This document shows, in pieces, positions 9,966-22,084 of a DNA stretch of 64,000 nucleotides. The notes under the pieces are model-generated. The model was not told the origin of the DNA. It made no database searches and saw nothing but the letters and a program-made list of their open reading frames with translations. The number at the start of each line of letters is the position of its first letter. The first letter of the stretch is position 1. The DNA comes from Eutreptiella sp. 'Long Island Sound 2002'. Lineage: Eukaryota; Euglenozoa; Euglenophyceae; Eutreptiales; Eutreptiaceae. The position numbers and the translations under genes are program-made. The DNA is taken from positions 131,998,556 to 132,062,555 of the forward strand of contig OZ038382.1 of assembly GCA_964036045.1 (NCBI GenBank), read 5' to 3'.

Positions 9966-12900
9966 TAGGGTGAGATGCAACCCCCATCCCTTTGGGAAAC
10001 GTGCCGCCCAAATGTCCCCAAACTTGTCCCGACAGCTCAGAATTTGAATCCAAATTTGGCAAATGAGTCACAAGAATCCCATCAAGTGGTTCTCAAATTA
10101 CACCTTTCCATCTTTAGAACAAGACTGCCCGTTTTTTTGTGGATCCAAGGAGGGGAGTCCTCCTGATTCAACCGGATTCAGCCATTGAGTCTCTTCACAT
10201 TACCTATTACATTTCATTATCCTTCTCCACCAAGTCTTGCATCGCTGCCTCCGTCAATAAAGTGCCTGTGTCTACAAAACCTTTTAGCCAACAGAGCCAA
10301 GGCTCATGGTGTCCCATTCATGAAGCTATGAAACATAGTCAACAAAAGGAATGAGTATGGTCCCATGGAAAGGATTTTCCCATGAGGGAGGATCAACAAT
10401 GTGTGCTTGTCCACACACTGCATGCGTGTTGGACTTTGAGGATTGCGACCATTGGAGACCAGCACCCACACAAAGTGCTATCCAATGGTGTCCTGAGGAA
10501 CTGTGTGCACAAGCTCTTTTGAGGCTCTCATATTTGAAGTAACATCCGCTTTTGGCCTTGTTTAGGACTACCATACTGCAGTATGGCCTCAACCTGCTGT
10601 TGCTTTGCAACCCAGCGCCGAAATACCCAGTGCTACTTTTCTTGGCTATGTGGGAAAATTTCACATTCAAACACATCCGTATGGTTTGCCACAAGCCACG
10701 CACTTCTAGGTTGCCTTGATGCTCCTATCTGGAGAGTGGAACCAGACATCATCACCCCATTCCATTGAGAAACAACACGCACAAGCTCAGGCAATTGATT
10801 AAGCCTGTGGCTCATGGACCATCGCAACAAGAACACTCGTTCGTTGCATTTCTTGGGCAATAGCACTGGCAAAATAGATCTGCAAAATTTTTGCGTGCCT
10901 GACCATCTTCTTATAAACTTCTTATACACTGAAATGACCAGGTTCAGCATCAGGATCAGCGAAGGGGTCAGTGGCTTGGTTGATTCCTCCAACCTTGGTA
11001 TCTTACGAAAACAGATTGAAGAAAGAACACCCTAAATGCAGCCCAGACCCTCTGGCTCTAACTGATGCTGTGCCTGGCCCCAACAGAGATCCTGCCAGGC
11101 AACCCACATCAGACGCCCTACCCAAACCTATCCTAGCCCAACTATCCTCACCAAAGTTGGCAGACCAATGTCCCATAGCCCTAACCTTCCAGCCAGGCTG
11201 AGCCCACTTTGATGGACTCAAAGTATCACGTCGCCCGAGGGCGTCTGTGCACAAATCCTGCAAATGTCCCCCTGTGTGCCAACTTCAACCGCTCTTCCTG
11301 CCCGCAAAATTCGTCATTGTCCCTGGACTAAAAGCTTTTGGATTCGGTCAGGATTAGATAACAGCAACGCAGGTATGAAGCATTGAAATGGATTTGGATC
11401 TTGGTTCCTGGTCAGAGCCTCAGGAACCCCAGGTCACGCTAATAACTGGGTAAATTTGTTCCAGAACATCTCCGCATACCACGTGAAGGTCAAGCACATA
11501 AAAATGAACGCATCACCATGCCAGCCTACCAACCTTACTGCCAACCGGTCTACACAAATGGATCCTGCCGCTCGCTACCTACCATGCATGCACTGTACCA
11601 GAGACTTCAACAATACACCCTCAGCGCAGACTTGGGAAATTGCTCGTGAAGCATGCAGTCGTCCATGTCTAGACACGAGGGTCAGTCGCGTTCAGGTCGT
11701 AACAGTCTTGAAAGCTCAGGAAGTAGGATTAGAATTCCCTTGCACCCTTGCAATTAGTGGGTCGCTTGCGGGACCAGGTGTCTACCACAACCCACAGCCA
11801 TTTGATGGTGTTTTCATTTCTTCCTTGAAACAAAACTTCCAGGGTTGAGTCGAGGCTGAGGTGAGAGCACAGAGCATCAGCAATGGCATTTCAGGCCGTA
11901 CCTGCTGCAAACACGAGACACCACCAGAGAGACAGGACAAGGTTAGTGTCAAAGTTCCCCTGCCCCTTATTTGAGTTGGTGGGCAAATGTAAATACGGTG
12001 CAAATGGCAGAAGCGCGTTGTTTCCAGAGCAGTGCATGCGCCACAACGTGCCCTCCGCTGGACTTGCCAAATCCTGAAGGGGATGAAGGCAAAAACGAGC
12101 CAGCACTCAGAAGCACACACGGACACCCCGCACACTGAACGAGGACAACTGGAGGAGACACTTGTGGGCAAATGCTGCGAGAGTCTTGGTCGGAAAGGGA
12201 AACCCTGGGCCTCTTAAACTTACTAAGTCTCGTTGCTGAATGTCAGAGAATGACAGTGATGACATCCGTCCTATTCGCGCGAAGGAACCTCTGAGATGTG
12301 CAATTCCAGTCAGCCCCTTTCCCTCGTCCTCACGTCCTTTTAAATGATAGCCTTGGTATCTTGGTATCATCAGGGTGTACCACATACCCATGGTCATTTC
12401 AGTTCCTGGATTTGAACACAAATGACTCAATACCAACAAGAAGGATCCCAAGAGGATTATGTGTCTGTGTACCCAGGAGGACTGAGTGCCGCAAGATCAG
12501 AGGGTCCAGTTATCGCTTGAGCGCGCATGGAATTCTTATTGGACACTGGCATAGTTCTGGAAAGAGCTTGATATACTGCTTTGCTCATACTGGTCTGAAG
12601 TCGACATCAAATGCCACGAACTGCAGGTGACTGCTGCAAATTGCTGTTGGTGCTGTTGGGCCTCCAAAGGGAAACCTGTGAGCAGTTGCAACTGCCGATT
12701 GGTGCCGCCAACAACAGACCACAAAATACCAAGGCTTCATGCCATAGCCCCCCCCCCCCCCACGTTGCAGATTGCATGCTCTTGCCATGTTCGGGCCATG
12801 CAACCCGTTGTAAGCCATAGGCCCCACGATGGCTTCACCACAACAAACAAACAAAGGCCTGCAAGCAGCCTTGAAATGGCCAGAAGGGGCTGAAAAGAGA

Positions 12901-15100
12901 AGCGACAGGTCAGGGTCTTCAAAATTGGACAGCACAAACCTCAAACTCAAACTTATCCGTTGAATCCTGTAGATGGACATGTGAGCACATGCGACCGGAA
13001 ACCTAAGCCTACCTGAGGCACTGAAGCCAGAGGGAGGCATGCCTCCCATGGAACGAAGTGTCCTCTGCTATGTCTGCTCTAGTGGATATCATTTACCATT
13101 GATTAATTCCTCATTGTAACCCAACCCACGTCCTAATGTAACACCCTAAGGCAAGCACCAAATGGTGGTCAAAACGTCCATTTGGATGCATGTCTGTTCT
13201 GTTAAATCCACATATCTCCAGGTCCTCCTTTGCTCTGCACAGACGATTGCGGTGCCTGCAGTGTTGTGCCTCTGGTAGCCCATGGTGGACTGGCAGCGGG
13301 GGGAAGGAGGACATGAACCAGTACTGAGAAATAGCCCAAGAGCCATGGCGACGTTGGTCATCCAAACCCAAGCCGACTGAGTGCTTGAATTGAAGGCTAG
13401 GTGCAGAGGTTTTTGGGCTTTGCTGTTGCTGGGGCTGGGGACGGGCTAGCGACAGGTTTAAACACACGACTTGCCCACCGTGGTTCCAAAGAGCGGCAGC
13501 CCAGAAGCAGGGAAGTGGCGTCGCAGTCTGGACTAGACTGCAAAATCATGGGACAAAGAATTGCAGGAGAAAACCGACAGTGCTCATGGTGGTGGTTCAG
13601 TCCGTCAGATGAACCAGGAGAGCGATGCAGAGTGCCATGGAAAAAACTAGAGTGCAAGTGGCCTGTGCATACTACAGCCTCCTGGTTCACAAATGTTGAT
13701 TTTGGTAAGATCCCTGTCAATTCATGCACTGCTGAATAATCTGGGTCCGAATGCAGGAGGGTGCACCTACGTCCGTTATGCGGAAAACTGCATGACATTG
13801 GTGAGGGTCCAGAGGATTGTAGGGCGGTGTAGGCGGTCATTAGGGTTGCATAGGGGCGCAGACAACTGTACGCAGCTGTGGAGGCGCGAAGAGGATTGGT
13901 CGAGGGTTGCTGATGCATCCACGTCGATAAGCGACTCAGTACGACGCAAGTCTACCCAATCCTGACTGAGTGTCCGGGCGCTAGCAGCAAGCCTGCACAC
14001 CCATGCGATCGCATACTGTATTTACAACAAACTGCAGACAGATCAAATGCATTCACGTGAAGAGTGAACGGCTTCAATGCAGCAGACCAAGGCCACCAAT
14101 ACCACAATTGATACCTGACAAAATAGCTTGAGAGGTGGGCATCGCCAGCGCATGGTCCTTGTGGCTGATGTGAATCTACATTCCATCGTGGCATGGCCGG
14201 TACGCAGGACACAGGATGAACATGCACGACATGCGTGCCAGATATTCAGATGATGCAAATCACACCCAAGCCCCCACCCCAAAGCATCCCAGCCTACGGA
14301 TGATCCAAATAGCACTCAAAATGGCCCACAGGCTCCACTCGCGCCACCCTAAACAGGCCACTCTGCCCAACAGCCAGGTATGCGCTTGAAGGGGGCCAAA
14401 AAGGTGCTTCAGGAGTGGTTGCAGAAGCGGTTACCGGCGGTCAGATGAGGAGTCGGGAGGCAATTTCTGGTGGGTACGGACTGGCTGGAGGGCCGTTGAA
14501 GACGGACAGAAGCTGCTGGCAAACCAAAGCGCAGGGGTTCCCCCCCAAACCCTGCGAGCATAAACCTTGCAGCCAGCCCTTGACCCACCCACTCATACTG
14601 CAATGCACCCATGCACCCTTGCACTCACAGACGTTCATGGCACGGAGCCGCAATGAAGAGCGCCGGGATTTCCATAGGTCATTATTGATCATAGCAGTAC
14701 CCCAATTCCCTGACGTTCCAACAAACCTCCCCTCACAGAATTAGTGAAAATGAGATGCATGGCTCCCGTCCTGGAACATTTACAACTCATGAGACGAGAG
14801 TTACGTGGCCTCTGCGATCTAACGCCACCAACCACTGGTGAACCATTAACTGCCATCGTACACCATGCACTTGCTGTTGGCCGACCACCACTTTCCATCA
14901 GCGATCACCTGCCGTCCGCAAATCTCCAACTACCATCGGTTGGCACCAAACGCCATTTGTGGGAAAAGTGGGGGGGAAAGCAAAGAGGTGATGAAGGACC
15001 GGTTGGATGGCAATATATGGCCGGTGGATGGCACTGGACAGTGTCAGGATGGTGCTTTGATGGCAACGCACGAGATCAGCTGAGGCCAAGCTAGTGCGGT
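9966..15100. other. Mostly unique DNA with unassigned open frames
   Basis: Base composition is balanced and there is no tandem structure. Apart from the frame at 10,531-11,217, the longest open frame is minus 13,397-13,918 (173 codons, ATG start, rich in Ser/His/Pro). It has no recognised motif and could be chance. No splice structure could be established by eye. Confidence 0.4.
10531..11217 (-). pseudogene. Unrecognised coding-like frame, interrupted only by TAG
   Basis: The minus frame runs 229 codons between a TGA at 11,218-11,220 and a TGA at 10,528-10,530. It contains three TAG and no TAA or TGA; one TAG is at 10,633-10,635. Stretches look protein-like: WQDLCWGQAQHQLEPEGLGC, SVYKKFIRRWSGTQKF, RLNQLPELVRVVSQWNGVM and HWVFRRWVAKQQQVEAILQY. 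No family is recognised. An open run of this length under a two-stop code could occur by chance somewhere in 64 kb, so on its own it is weak evidence. Confidence 0.3.
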
Positions 15101-15120
15101 CCCTCGGAAAAATTTCTTGT

Positions 15121-15163
15121 GCTGCGGCATGCTGCGGCATGCTGCGGCATGCTGCGGCATGCT
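15121..15163. repeat. Decamer array GCTGCGGCAT, block 1
   Basis: Four perfect 10-bp units GCTGCGGCAT plus a partial. Each junction creates the palindrome GCATGC. Confidence 0.95.
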
Positions 15164-15309
15164 TCTGCCTGCACATGTGGGTACCTACACTTCTATGGGA
15201 GCAGACAGACAAGGCAGACAGGCTGATGTGGTCCCCAATACCTTCCCAATGCACCAAAAAAGCGAAGATCTGTGCAACAATAGAGAGGAACTGACAGGCA
15301 ACAAATTGT

Positions 15310-15378
15310 CCTTTCCGGGAATGGAACCCAGGACCTTCCAAAATGGGGATTGCTACATAGACCACTGAGCTACCATTC
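15310..15378 (-). other. tRNA-like element (pseudo-tRNA or SINE head)
   Basis: On the minus strand an A-box-like TAGCTCAGTGG (15,362-15,372) is followed 33 nt later by a B-box-like GGTTCCATTCC (15,318-15,328). The T arm pairs well (CTGGG / CCCGG around a 7-nt loop). The acceptor strands do not pair, the D stem is only about 3 bp, and the anticodon stem is weak with C at position 33. It is therefore not a functional tRNA. A tRNA-derived SINE head or a decayed tRNA fits better. Confidence 0.5.
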
Positions 15379-15461
15379 AGTTCTGAGAAACCTGTGCAAC
15401 AAAGGGTTCACAGGTTCGACATGTTATGAAAAAAGAAGTCCGCCATGTGAAAATTTTGGCT

Positions 15462-15505
15462 CGCTGCGGCATGCTGCGGCATGCTGCGGTATGCTGCGGC
15501 ATGCT
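15462..15505. repeat. Decamer array GCTGCGGCAT, block 2
   Basis: Four units of the same decamer as at 15,121. One unit has a C-to-T change (GCTGCGGTAT). Confidence 0.95.
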
Positions 15506-15538
15506 TCAAAACCCCCATGTGCAGCTCCAAAAAAAAGG

Positions 15539-15578
15539 TGCTGCGGCATGCTGCGGCATGCTGCGGCATGCTGCGGCT
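15539..15578. repeat. Decamer array GCTGCGGCAT, block 3
   Basis: Four units of the same decamer, the last incomplete. The three blocks sit within 460 bp of each other and lie on both sides of the tRNA-like element. Confidence 0.95.
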
Positions 15579-16615
15579 GCACTAGCTTGGCTGAGGCTAT
15601 TCGGCAGCTGTCTTGAACCTGTTTGTTCCGCGGGTGCGCCGTGCAATGTCTTCAGGAGACTTGAGCCCCGTGTGCAAAGAAGACTACAACAGAGGGGTCC
15701 AAAATGTCCACAGCATTGTTCAGCAGTTGGGTCCCAATGACGCGACGCGCTCCCTCCCTGTGCCTTTGCATGCGCTATGGGATTCTCATGATCTCTCTTC
15801 CGTTCTACGGCGCTCGCAGGCAAAACGCTCGCCAACGCTGCAGCCCAGGAGAGATTTTCGCAGCCCCCTCTGCGTCTGAACTTGGCATTTCCACAGGCAA
15901 CTGCGCGGCCCCAGACATTCGGTGAAGAAGCCAACTGAAAACATCACAGCGCTTAGGCCTTGGGCCTGCACAAACATGTACAAACAGGAAACTTGTCAAG
16001 ATTACCACTGGCATTATGGTAAAAAACCAACCCCCTTCCCAGCGAAGGGTTTGGGCTCGGCGCAGATTCTCAGGATAATTCAGACAACAGTAGTGGATGT
16101 CAACCAACAGCATCCGGTTGGGGAGGGGGCCTTATTAAAGTGAGGTAAGCAAATGTATAGGTGGAACCTTTGGTAGACTTAACACAGCCACATACTAAGA
16201 GCTACTGGATTGCAAACAGGCACATATCTTCAAAGAGTAGCGGGTTTGGGGGCTGGGGATGCGGGGCTGTGTATGACGTACTTTGTAGGTGGTCACAAAG
16301 GAGCACGGGACCTTCAGCATTGAGGAACACCTGAAAGCAGGACCGATGTTCCCTCTGAATTGTGAAGGGTCCCATCGCTCCGCCGCCGTCCACCGGTGGT
16401 TTTTGCAACACAGATGCACCGGGGGCTTGGCACACAGCCCCGGGGGCACACCATCAGAATGCTGGCGCCCGCAAACGGAGCCCCAAGTTGCGTCGACAAA
16501 GAACAACAAGAATGCACACAAACGCACAACGGCCCTACAGAATGTCACTTGTGCTGCAGCCACTCACTGCTTGTTCCACCTGTTCCGCTGCAGGCTTACC
16601 AGGGTCCTTGAAGAG

Positions 16616-16617
<2 letters not shown>

Positions 16618-16708
<91 letters not shown>
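16618..16708. repeat. GT dinucleotide microsatellite (~45 repeats)
   Basis: An uninterrupted run of 91 bp of alternating G and T. Cysteine/valine-rich frames across it are artefacts. Confidence 0.98.
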
Positions 16709-16709
<1 letters not shown>

Positions 16710-17236
16710 CAGACGTAAAGAGTTGTGCAGGTCAGATCAGGCGGCGCCCCAGGACAGGGGCGATGGAGAGTCACTGCAGGTATCGCCCAGAGAGTAAAAC
16801 ATGGCTGGCGCCTGAGTGTCCCGCCGCCCTCCTATTCTCCGTGACGTCCTTGACCCCGTTGCCTGGTCTCAGGCAGCAGCACTGACCCCCTCAGACAACG
16901 GGATCTGTGAGCTGCAGACAGCCTCCACCAAAGGTCCGCCACACTTCTGGTCTTTGATTCACAATGCAAAAGAGCCGCTCACCAGGGGCTTCTGCGTTCA
17001 CTCCCGCGAATGTAATTGTGCAAAAGAAGCAATGGGGGCGGCCGCGGTGACGGACATACAGCAGCGAGGGGCCACTGGCCAAAGCCCCGAAACCAGCGTC
17101 AGCATGGCCATGTGTACGCTGCGCACGATCACACACAGGGCGTCTCAGTGGACTGAGGGCCTAGGACTGCAGATGTTTTGTCCTGTGGGCATGCCCTCTA
17201 GCTGTCAGGGGAGAGGGAGTTGCTGCGCTGAGGTTT

Positions 17237-17443
17237 GTGCAGGGGTTCAAAGCGGAAGAAGTGGTGACTGTCGTCCATGAAATTGTGGTCAATGGTCTGG
17301 TCCTTGTGATTGATGCGGTGGAAAAGGCCCTGCAGAATTGGAGGACACGTGGACGAGAGGCAGGTGGCCTCTGCTGTTTTTACAAAAGCTCCAACAATAA
17401 AGCACCAAGCTCCAGGCAAAGTGCGCACCAGGCAAAGTGCTAA
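17237..17443 (+). other. Unassigned short open frame, both strands plausible
   Basis: The plus frame (68 codons) contains a helix-like stretch FKAEEVVTVVHEIVVNGLVL. The minus frame over 17,198-17,461 is also open and protein-like (GLFHRINHKDQTIDHNFMDD). At most one can be real and neither is recognised. Confidence 0.15.
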
Positions 17444-17718
17444 ACACCGACCACCAACCATCAGCCCTAGGTGCTAAGCACTAACAGGGTCATAGATGCC
17501 ATGCCAAAGAAATTTCGCTTACCAAAAAAGGGGCAAAACAAAAACAGGGTAACACAGGAAATGGGGGAAAGAAACCGCAGAAAACAGGGGGAAACGGTAG
17601 GTGAGGTGGAAAATATGATGAGTTAATGTTAAACTGGGGGCTGGGGCTAATGTATTACCACAGTTGTATTACCACGCTCTTGGGAACTTTCCCCAAGGCC
17701 AGATCCTTCAATGCATGC

Positions 17719-18706
17719 TCATTCTGATTCCAAGATGACGTGACGAATTATCATGTCACCGGCTGCCATGTGTAACCTATGCGGAAATATCTTTGTCCAA
17801 ATGTGGCAGTTGCCTTGGGTCAGGCGAGCTGACTTTGCAAATGACACCAAAGGCAAACACCCATCGCGGTTCACAAGAGCTGCTTGCAAAACACCTTTTA
17901 ATCTGCCCTGTATGTCATCACAGAACAAACACCTAACATCGAACATTTTCATGGCACACAAAATCATTCGTTCTGCACAGGGAATGCACAAACAGCAACA
18001 GCAACAACCACAACAACAACCCAACAAGACGCACTGCACACCAGCATTTGGCAGCCAGCACTACTGATTTCTGCCGCGTTCTTCCCCGTTATCACCATTC
18101 CCTACCCGTTTTCCCCGCGTTTCCCCAATATTTCCCTGCCGACTTCTCACCTGTTCCCATTTTGTCCCCCTTTTTTCCGTGCCATACGGCCAAAGATTTT
18201 CGATTGGCCAAAGGCTTGCAAGGTTTTGGCCTCGGCACTGAACACCAAGTGCCACGCATCATGCACCTGCAGTAAAAGCAACATCCCAAACGAACTTTCT
18301 TGGCAGCCTTACACGCCTCTTGGCTATACATTTGTGTCTGTTGGGGGGCCCATGATGGTCGTTGCAACATTGAACAGATAACAGACTGTGGAATTGGGTC
18401 TCAGTGTCCAAAGAGTACTACAGACGCGTGCCACAATGTCACTCTGATTGTGGCTTCTGCCAGACACCACATGCGCCATCTGCTAACAAATCTAAACAGA
18501 CTCCGGTACACCTGCTTCTCCATTGCAAGGAGGATTTGGATGGCTTTTTTCCGTTTCATCTGCTGCACTTGCACTTTGTTGTCCTGCATGTAGCGGTTGT
18601 AGTATGCGGTGTTGCTGCCCAGCTGCGTAGTGCACCAGCACAAATTGAGCTGTTCCCATTCATCCTGCGAAAATGGGGGCAGTAGCAGGCAACAAAGAGA
18701 GCACAC
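17719..18706 (-). other. Possible exons of an unrecognised minus-strand gene
   Basis: Two minus frames read like protein. One is 18,401-18,706, with stretches QDEWEQLNLCWCTTQLGSN, YYNRYMQDNKVQVQQMKRKK and AMEKQVYRSLFRFVSRWRMW. It continues in the same frame past a TGA near 18,398-18,400 to about 18,091. The other is 17,719-17,956, with stretches RCLFCDDIQGRLKGVLQAAL and MAAGDMIIRHVILESE. They could be exons of one gene, with the first TGA lying inside an intron. No splice sites were confirmed and no family is recognised. Confidence 0.25.
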
Positions 18707-18769
18707 TACTGCTGCGGAAGAAAGGTTGGGAATTTCACTATTGCAAACAGGCTCATAAAATCACATACG

Positions 18770-19010
18770 CGACCAACAGCCTGCACACAAACCACAGTCC
18801 ACCACCGACGGTATGCATACAACCCACATCACGCGCACAATTGTGATGCACACAACCCACGTGATGCACACAGCCCCCATACTACACGATGTAAGGATGT
18901 GCATCGCCCATTTCATGCATAACCAACATCTTGCACACAATCCAGACAGACAAGGCACAACCTACATAATGGACACAACTTACCTCGTGTACTTATGCCT
19001 CATGATGCAC
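18770..19010. repeat. Degenerate ATGCACACAACCCAC-type repeats
   Basis: Variants of ATGCACACAACCCAC recur irregularly, for example near 18,815, 18,847 and 18,862. The spacing is uneven, so this looks like an old, decayed minisatellite leading into the clean 14-bp array at 19,013. Confidence 0.6.
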
Positions 19011-19012
19011 AC

Positions 19013-19110
19013 GTGGTGCGCAGAAAGTGGTGCACAGAAAGTGGTGCACAGAAAGTGGTGCACAGAAAGTGGTGCACAGAAAGTGGTGCACAGAAAGTGG
19101 TGCACAGGAA
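19013..19110. repeat. 14-bp minisatellite, 7 units
   Basis: Seven tandem units of GTGGTGCACAGAAA starting at 19,013, 19,027, 19,041, 19,055, 19,069, 19,083 and 19,097. The first and last units each carry a single change. Every unit contains the palindrome GTGCAC. Confidence 0.97.
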
Positions 19111-19551
19111 GTCAACATACAGAAGACAGGGGAACCACCTCTTCATCGTCCTCCTGATATCCTGAATCCTCGCCAAACGGCATGGATCCCACGCTGTGCA
19201 GCTTGTAGGGACTTGTTGACTGAGTCGTTAACTTGGGCCCGTTGGAGAGGGGAGAATCACAGGTCTCTGAGCTGCCAGGGGTATCGTCCATGGGCTGCAC
19301 AAGGATACATCGGATGGACGGATGGACAAGCTGCATGAAGCTACTCAGGCACAACGCGCATTTCACACAAAAACACCCTTTCAGCATAGCGGGGATGGCG
19401 GGCAAATTCATCCACTAATTCCGTGGCGGGAAACTGTCAAAATGGAAATGTTTTGTCACCACTAAAGTGTGTAACGTCCAGACTGCCACGAGCGACCTGA
19501 GGTGTAAGCAGGAGGTCTGCCCGTCTGCTTATGACTCGCCACATGGCTGCC

Positions 19552-19944
19552 GAGGAAAGCGTAGACCAATTGTGGAAATAAGCGTAACTCGCTTCTTTGT
19601 ATTTTTTGGCGTAAGTCGCGAAACTTTTTTTTTGTCGTAATTCACGTTTTTTTTCGACGGAAATTTAATGATTTTTTTTTGGTGTAAGTCGCGCAAACTT
19701 TTGTTTTTGGCATAAGTCGCGTATGGAAAAAAAACCCTTTTTTCCAAAAAAAAAAAAAGGCGGGAAACACAAGAACCACCCAACAACCGCCATTGCTACC
19801 GGAGGAGGTGAAGCATATAGCCCCCACGGACATTTTGGGTACCTCCGGCACGGGTAAAGCAATGGAGCCGTGGCGTGAAGGGTGGTTTTTATATTCATCG
19901 CCGGCAGATGTCGGAAATACCGTGGAGCACACTCATCATGACCG
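19552..19944. repeat. Dispersed repeat, copy A (pairs with 46,256-46,651)
   Basis: Near-identical to 46,256-46,651 over about 395 bp. It starts GAGGAAAGCGTAGACCAATT and ends CTCATCATGACCGCAA. The left half is built of poly-T/poly-A tracts alternating with GTAAGTCGCG and CGTAACTCGC-type words. The right half is ordinary sequence. Homology stops abruptly at both ends. Confidence 0.9.
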
Positions 19945-20110
19945 CAAGTGAAAAATGTAATTTGCCCTTCGGCCTTTGGCAAGCGGTATCAAAATGACTA
20001 TATTGCCGCCGGCGCCACTGGCTACGAAGCTCAAGCCAGCATACCACCTAAGTCCGGTCACCTTGGGCCAACTACGTTCTTGGCATGCAACCATAATGGT
20101 GTGGGGCGAA

Positions 20111-21154
20111 CTACCATAAGTCGGCAAACACACGCTTGTAGATCAAATCAGACTTTGTGTTCGATGCCTTCGGCTTTGCACGCAGATCTGTGTTCCGCGC
20201 ACAAGCGTCACGGATATCCTTCGCAAGCAATTCTTCCAGCTCTTGAAAAAATCGTTGGTCGTTCACCAACCGACCCTCCACGCCCTTTGGGTACGCCTCA
20301 GGCACCTCGACACGCTTCCCATGGATGAACACGTATGGACGGGCATCATCACTTGTGGGGGGGTTGGAAGAGGAAGTGGACTGCGAGGTTTGTGGAGGGG
20401 CCTTAACATTGCCCTTCACTGACTTCCCATCTTGGGGCACGTCGTCGGAGTTGGACGCCGGGAAAGCAAGAGATTCTCCAACTGTTGGCTCCGAAGAGGA
20501 GGTAGCAATGTTGCCCTCGGGTTCCGAAAAGAGGATCCTCTTCATCAAAAAGGAGGGGGGAAGTAGATGGGGGTGGGGACTCAGGGTTGGAGGCTGGGGG
20601 AGGAGGAGATTCTTTAGGCACCTAGCAAATCACCTCCCCCTCCCACCCATTCTCCGGGATATTGCCGGGGACTCGGACGGAGCGGTCTACATTGATGATG
20701 CGCAGCGCTTCGCTGCCACGAGGTGGATGGGCCCCGTCACATGGCATGCAACATACAACCATACAAGAACTAGTACAACACGCTTCCACACAAATCCCAC
20801 TGGCACCTAACACGGAACGGCACCAGTGTGGCCTTTCTGAGCACCATTTCGGCGTCCGGGTTGTTGTAAAAGGCCTCCCTTCAGCCGACAACAAGATGAC
20901 CCTTGGCTACTTGTTGCCCCCTGCCAAGTCATCAGTTTTCTACGGCCACTGCCACGGCATCCTCAAACACCATGGATTTCTAAATAAAGCACCGGCGGTC
21001 ATAAGGGAACTACACAGTGTCCATATGCAATTCCCCTCGCCAAAGCAACAGCACACATGCATTGTGTACCTAACCATCCCATCACACCATGGGACACTTT
21101 GTAAGTGCCCATGAACAAAGACAACTACTCGCGGCACTGCCCGGATATGTTATT
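20111..21154 (-). pseudogene. Unrecognised minus-strand coding-like region
   Basis: From a TAA near 21,155 one minus frame runs down to about 20,540. Its only stops are TAG, at 20,940-20,942, 20,907-20,909 and 20,622-20,624. It includes SEALRIINVDRSVRVPGNIP and a Pro-rich segment (ESPPPPASNPESPPPSTS). A coherent continuation then lies in the neighbouring frame (20,548-20,111): a Ser/Thr-rich linker, then DDARPYVFIHGKRVEVPEAY and FQELEELLAKDIRDACARN, ending at TAG 20,111-20,113. This could be a gag-like or accessory gene of a transposon, or a decayed host gene. No family is recognised. Confidence 0.35.
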
Positions 21155-21536
21155 TGCCATTTGTGGGCACCAACAAGCGTGTTGCCTGTGGTCATGGCAA
21201 GTGGCGGTGGTGGTCGCAGAGCACAGCCCACAAGGGTACATCACCTCTCCCCGCTTACACAAGCTGTGTAACACACAAGCCTCGGTCCTTTGCAAGGGAG
21301 AAGAAGAAAGCCGAATATAAAATGGGTATGTCTAGCACGGCCCCCTCTGCAAAAAAGAGGGGGGCACAACACCCCAAACCTAATGATGCGACGAGCCGTT
21401 ACCCGCCGGCGAGCACGCTAAACGCACCTTAGGGTCCTATTTCGCCGAGCAACTAAATTCAGAATCACGTACAATAAACGACCACAATGAGTAGATAAAA
21501 CTTTTGACTCTCTAGGTTCTGAGGTGGGAGATCACT

Positions 21537-21622
21537 AGGCTTAACCTCTTGAGGAAAAAGGCAGGAAGTGCCTATGTTGTTTCAGGCTTAACCTCTTGAG
21601 GAAAAAGGCAGGAAGTGCCTAT
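21537..21622. repeat. 39-bp direct repeat (2 copies) with terminal hairpin
   Basis: Two identical 39-bp copies lie at 21,537-21,575 and 21,584-21,622. Each contains a CCTC-TT-GAGG inverted repeat and a 5-bp hairpin AGGCA-GGAAG-TGCCT. The second copy is followed by ATATTTTTTT, which gives it a terminator-like look. Confidence 0.9.
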
Positions 21623-21696
21623 ATTTTTTTGTCAATACCTCCATGAAGGAGGATACCTCCGCTCCCTTGAGTGGTAGGGGTGAACTTCATGGGGGG

Positions 21697-21714
21697 CTAG
21701 GGTTATTACCCTAG
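21697..21714. repeat. Perfect 7-bp hairpin, TATT loop
   Basis: CTAGGGT - TATT - ACCCTAG, exact inverted repeat. Confidence 0.9.
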
Positions 21715-22084
21715 TTACTTTGAAAAATGTACTTTTATGCTTCAAAAGGGTGATGAAAATGATTAAACGTTAGTCTTTAGTACTTCGCAGAGAATAGGGG
21801 GGCTTGGCCTGGATCTAGTCCCCAACAAAAGACGTAGAAGTGACTTTTTCTTACTCCTCCTTGGAGTACTAGTTGATCAAGCGAGTAGGACCAAGGAAAA
21901 AGGCTCAAAATCCGAAAAAATTGCCTTAGAAAATACCTCAAACCAGCAAAGGACACTCTCAACAATTCATAGAAACATTTTACATTGCTGGTACCTTGGA
22001 AAACACTGTAATATACCATGTATGATCTCCCAAACAGGCGCATTCCTCAAATGTTTCAAAAATCGAGCGAAGACATTTGCTAAA

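Noticed and set aside
15121-15578. CRISPR-like array
   Set aside because: Units are 10 bp with no spacers, and the setting is eukaryotic.
16617-16708. Cys/Val-rich protein frames across the GT run
   Set aside because: They are translations of a dinucleotide microsatellite.
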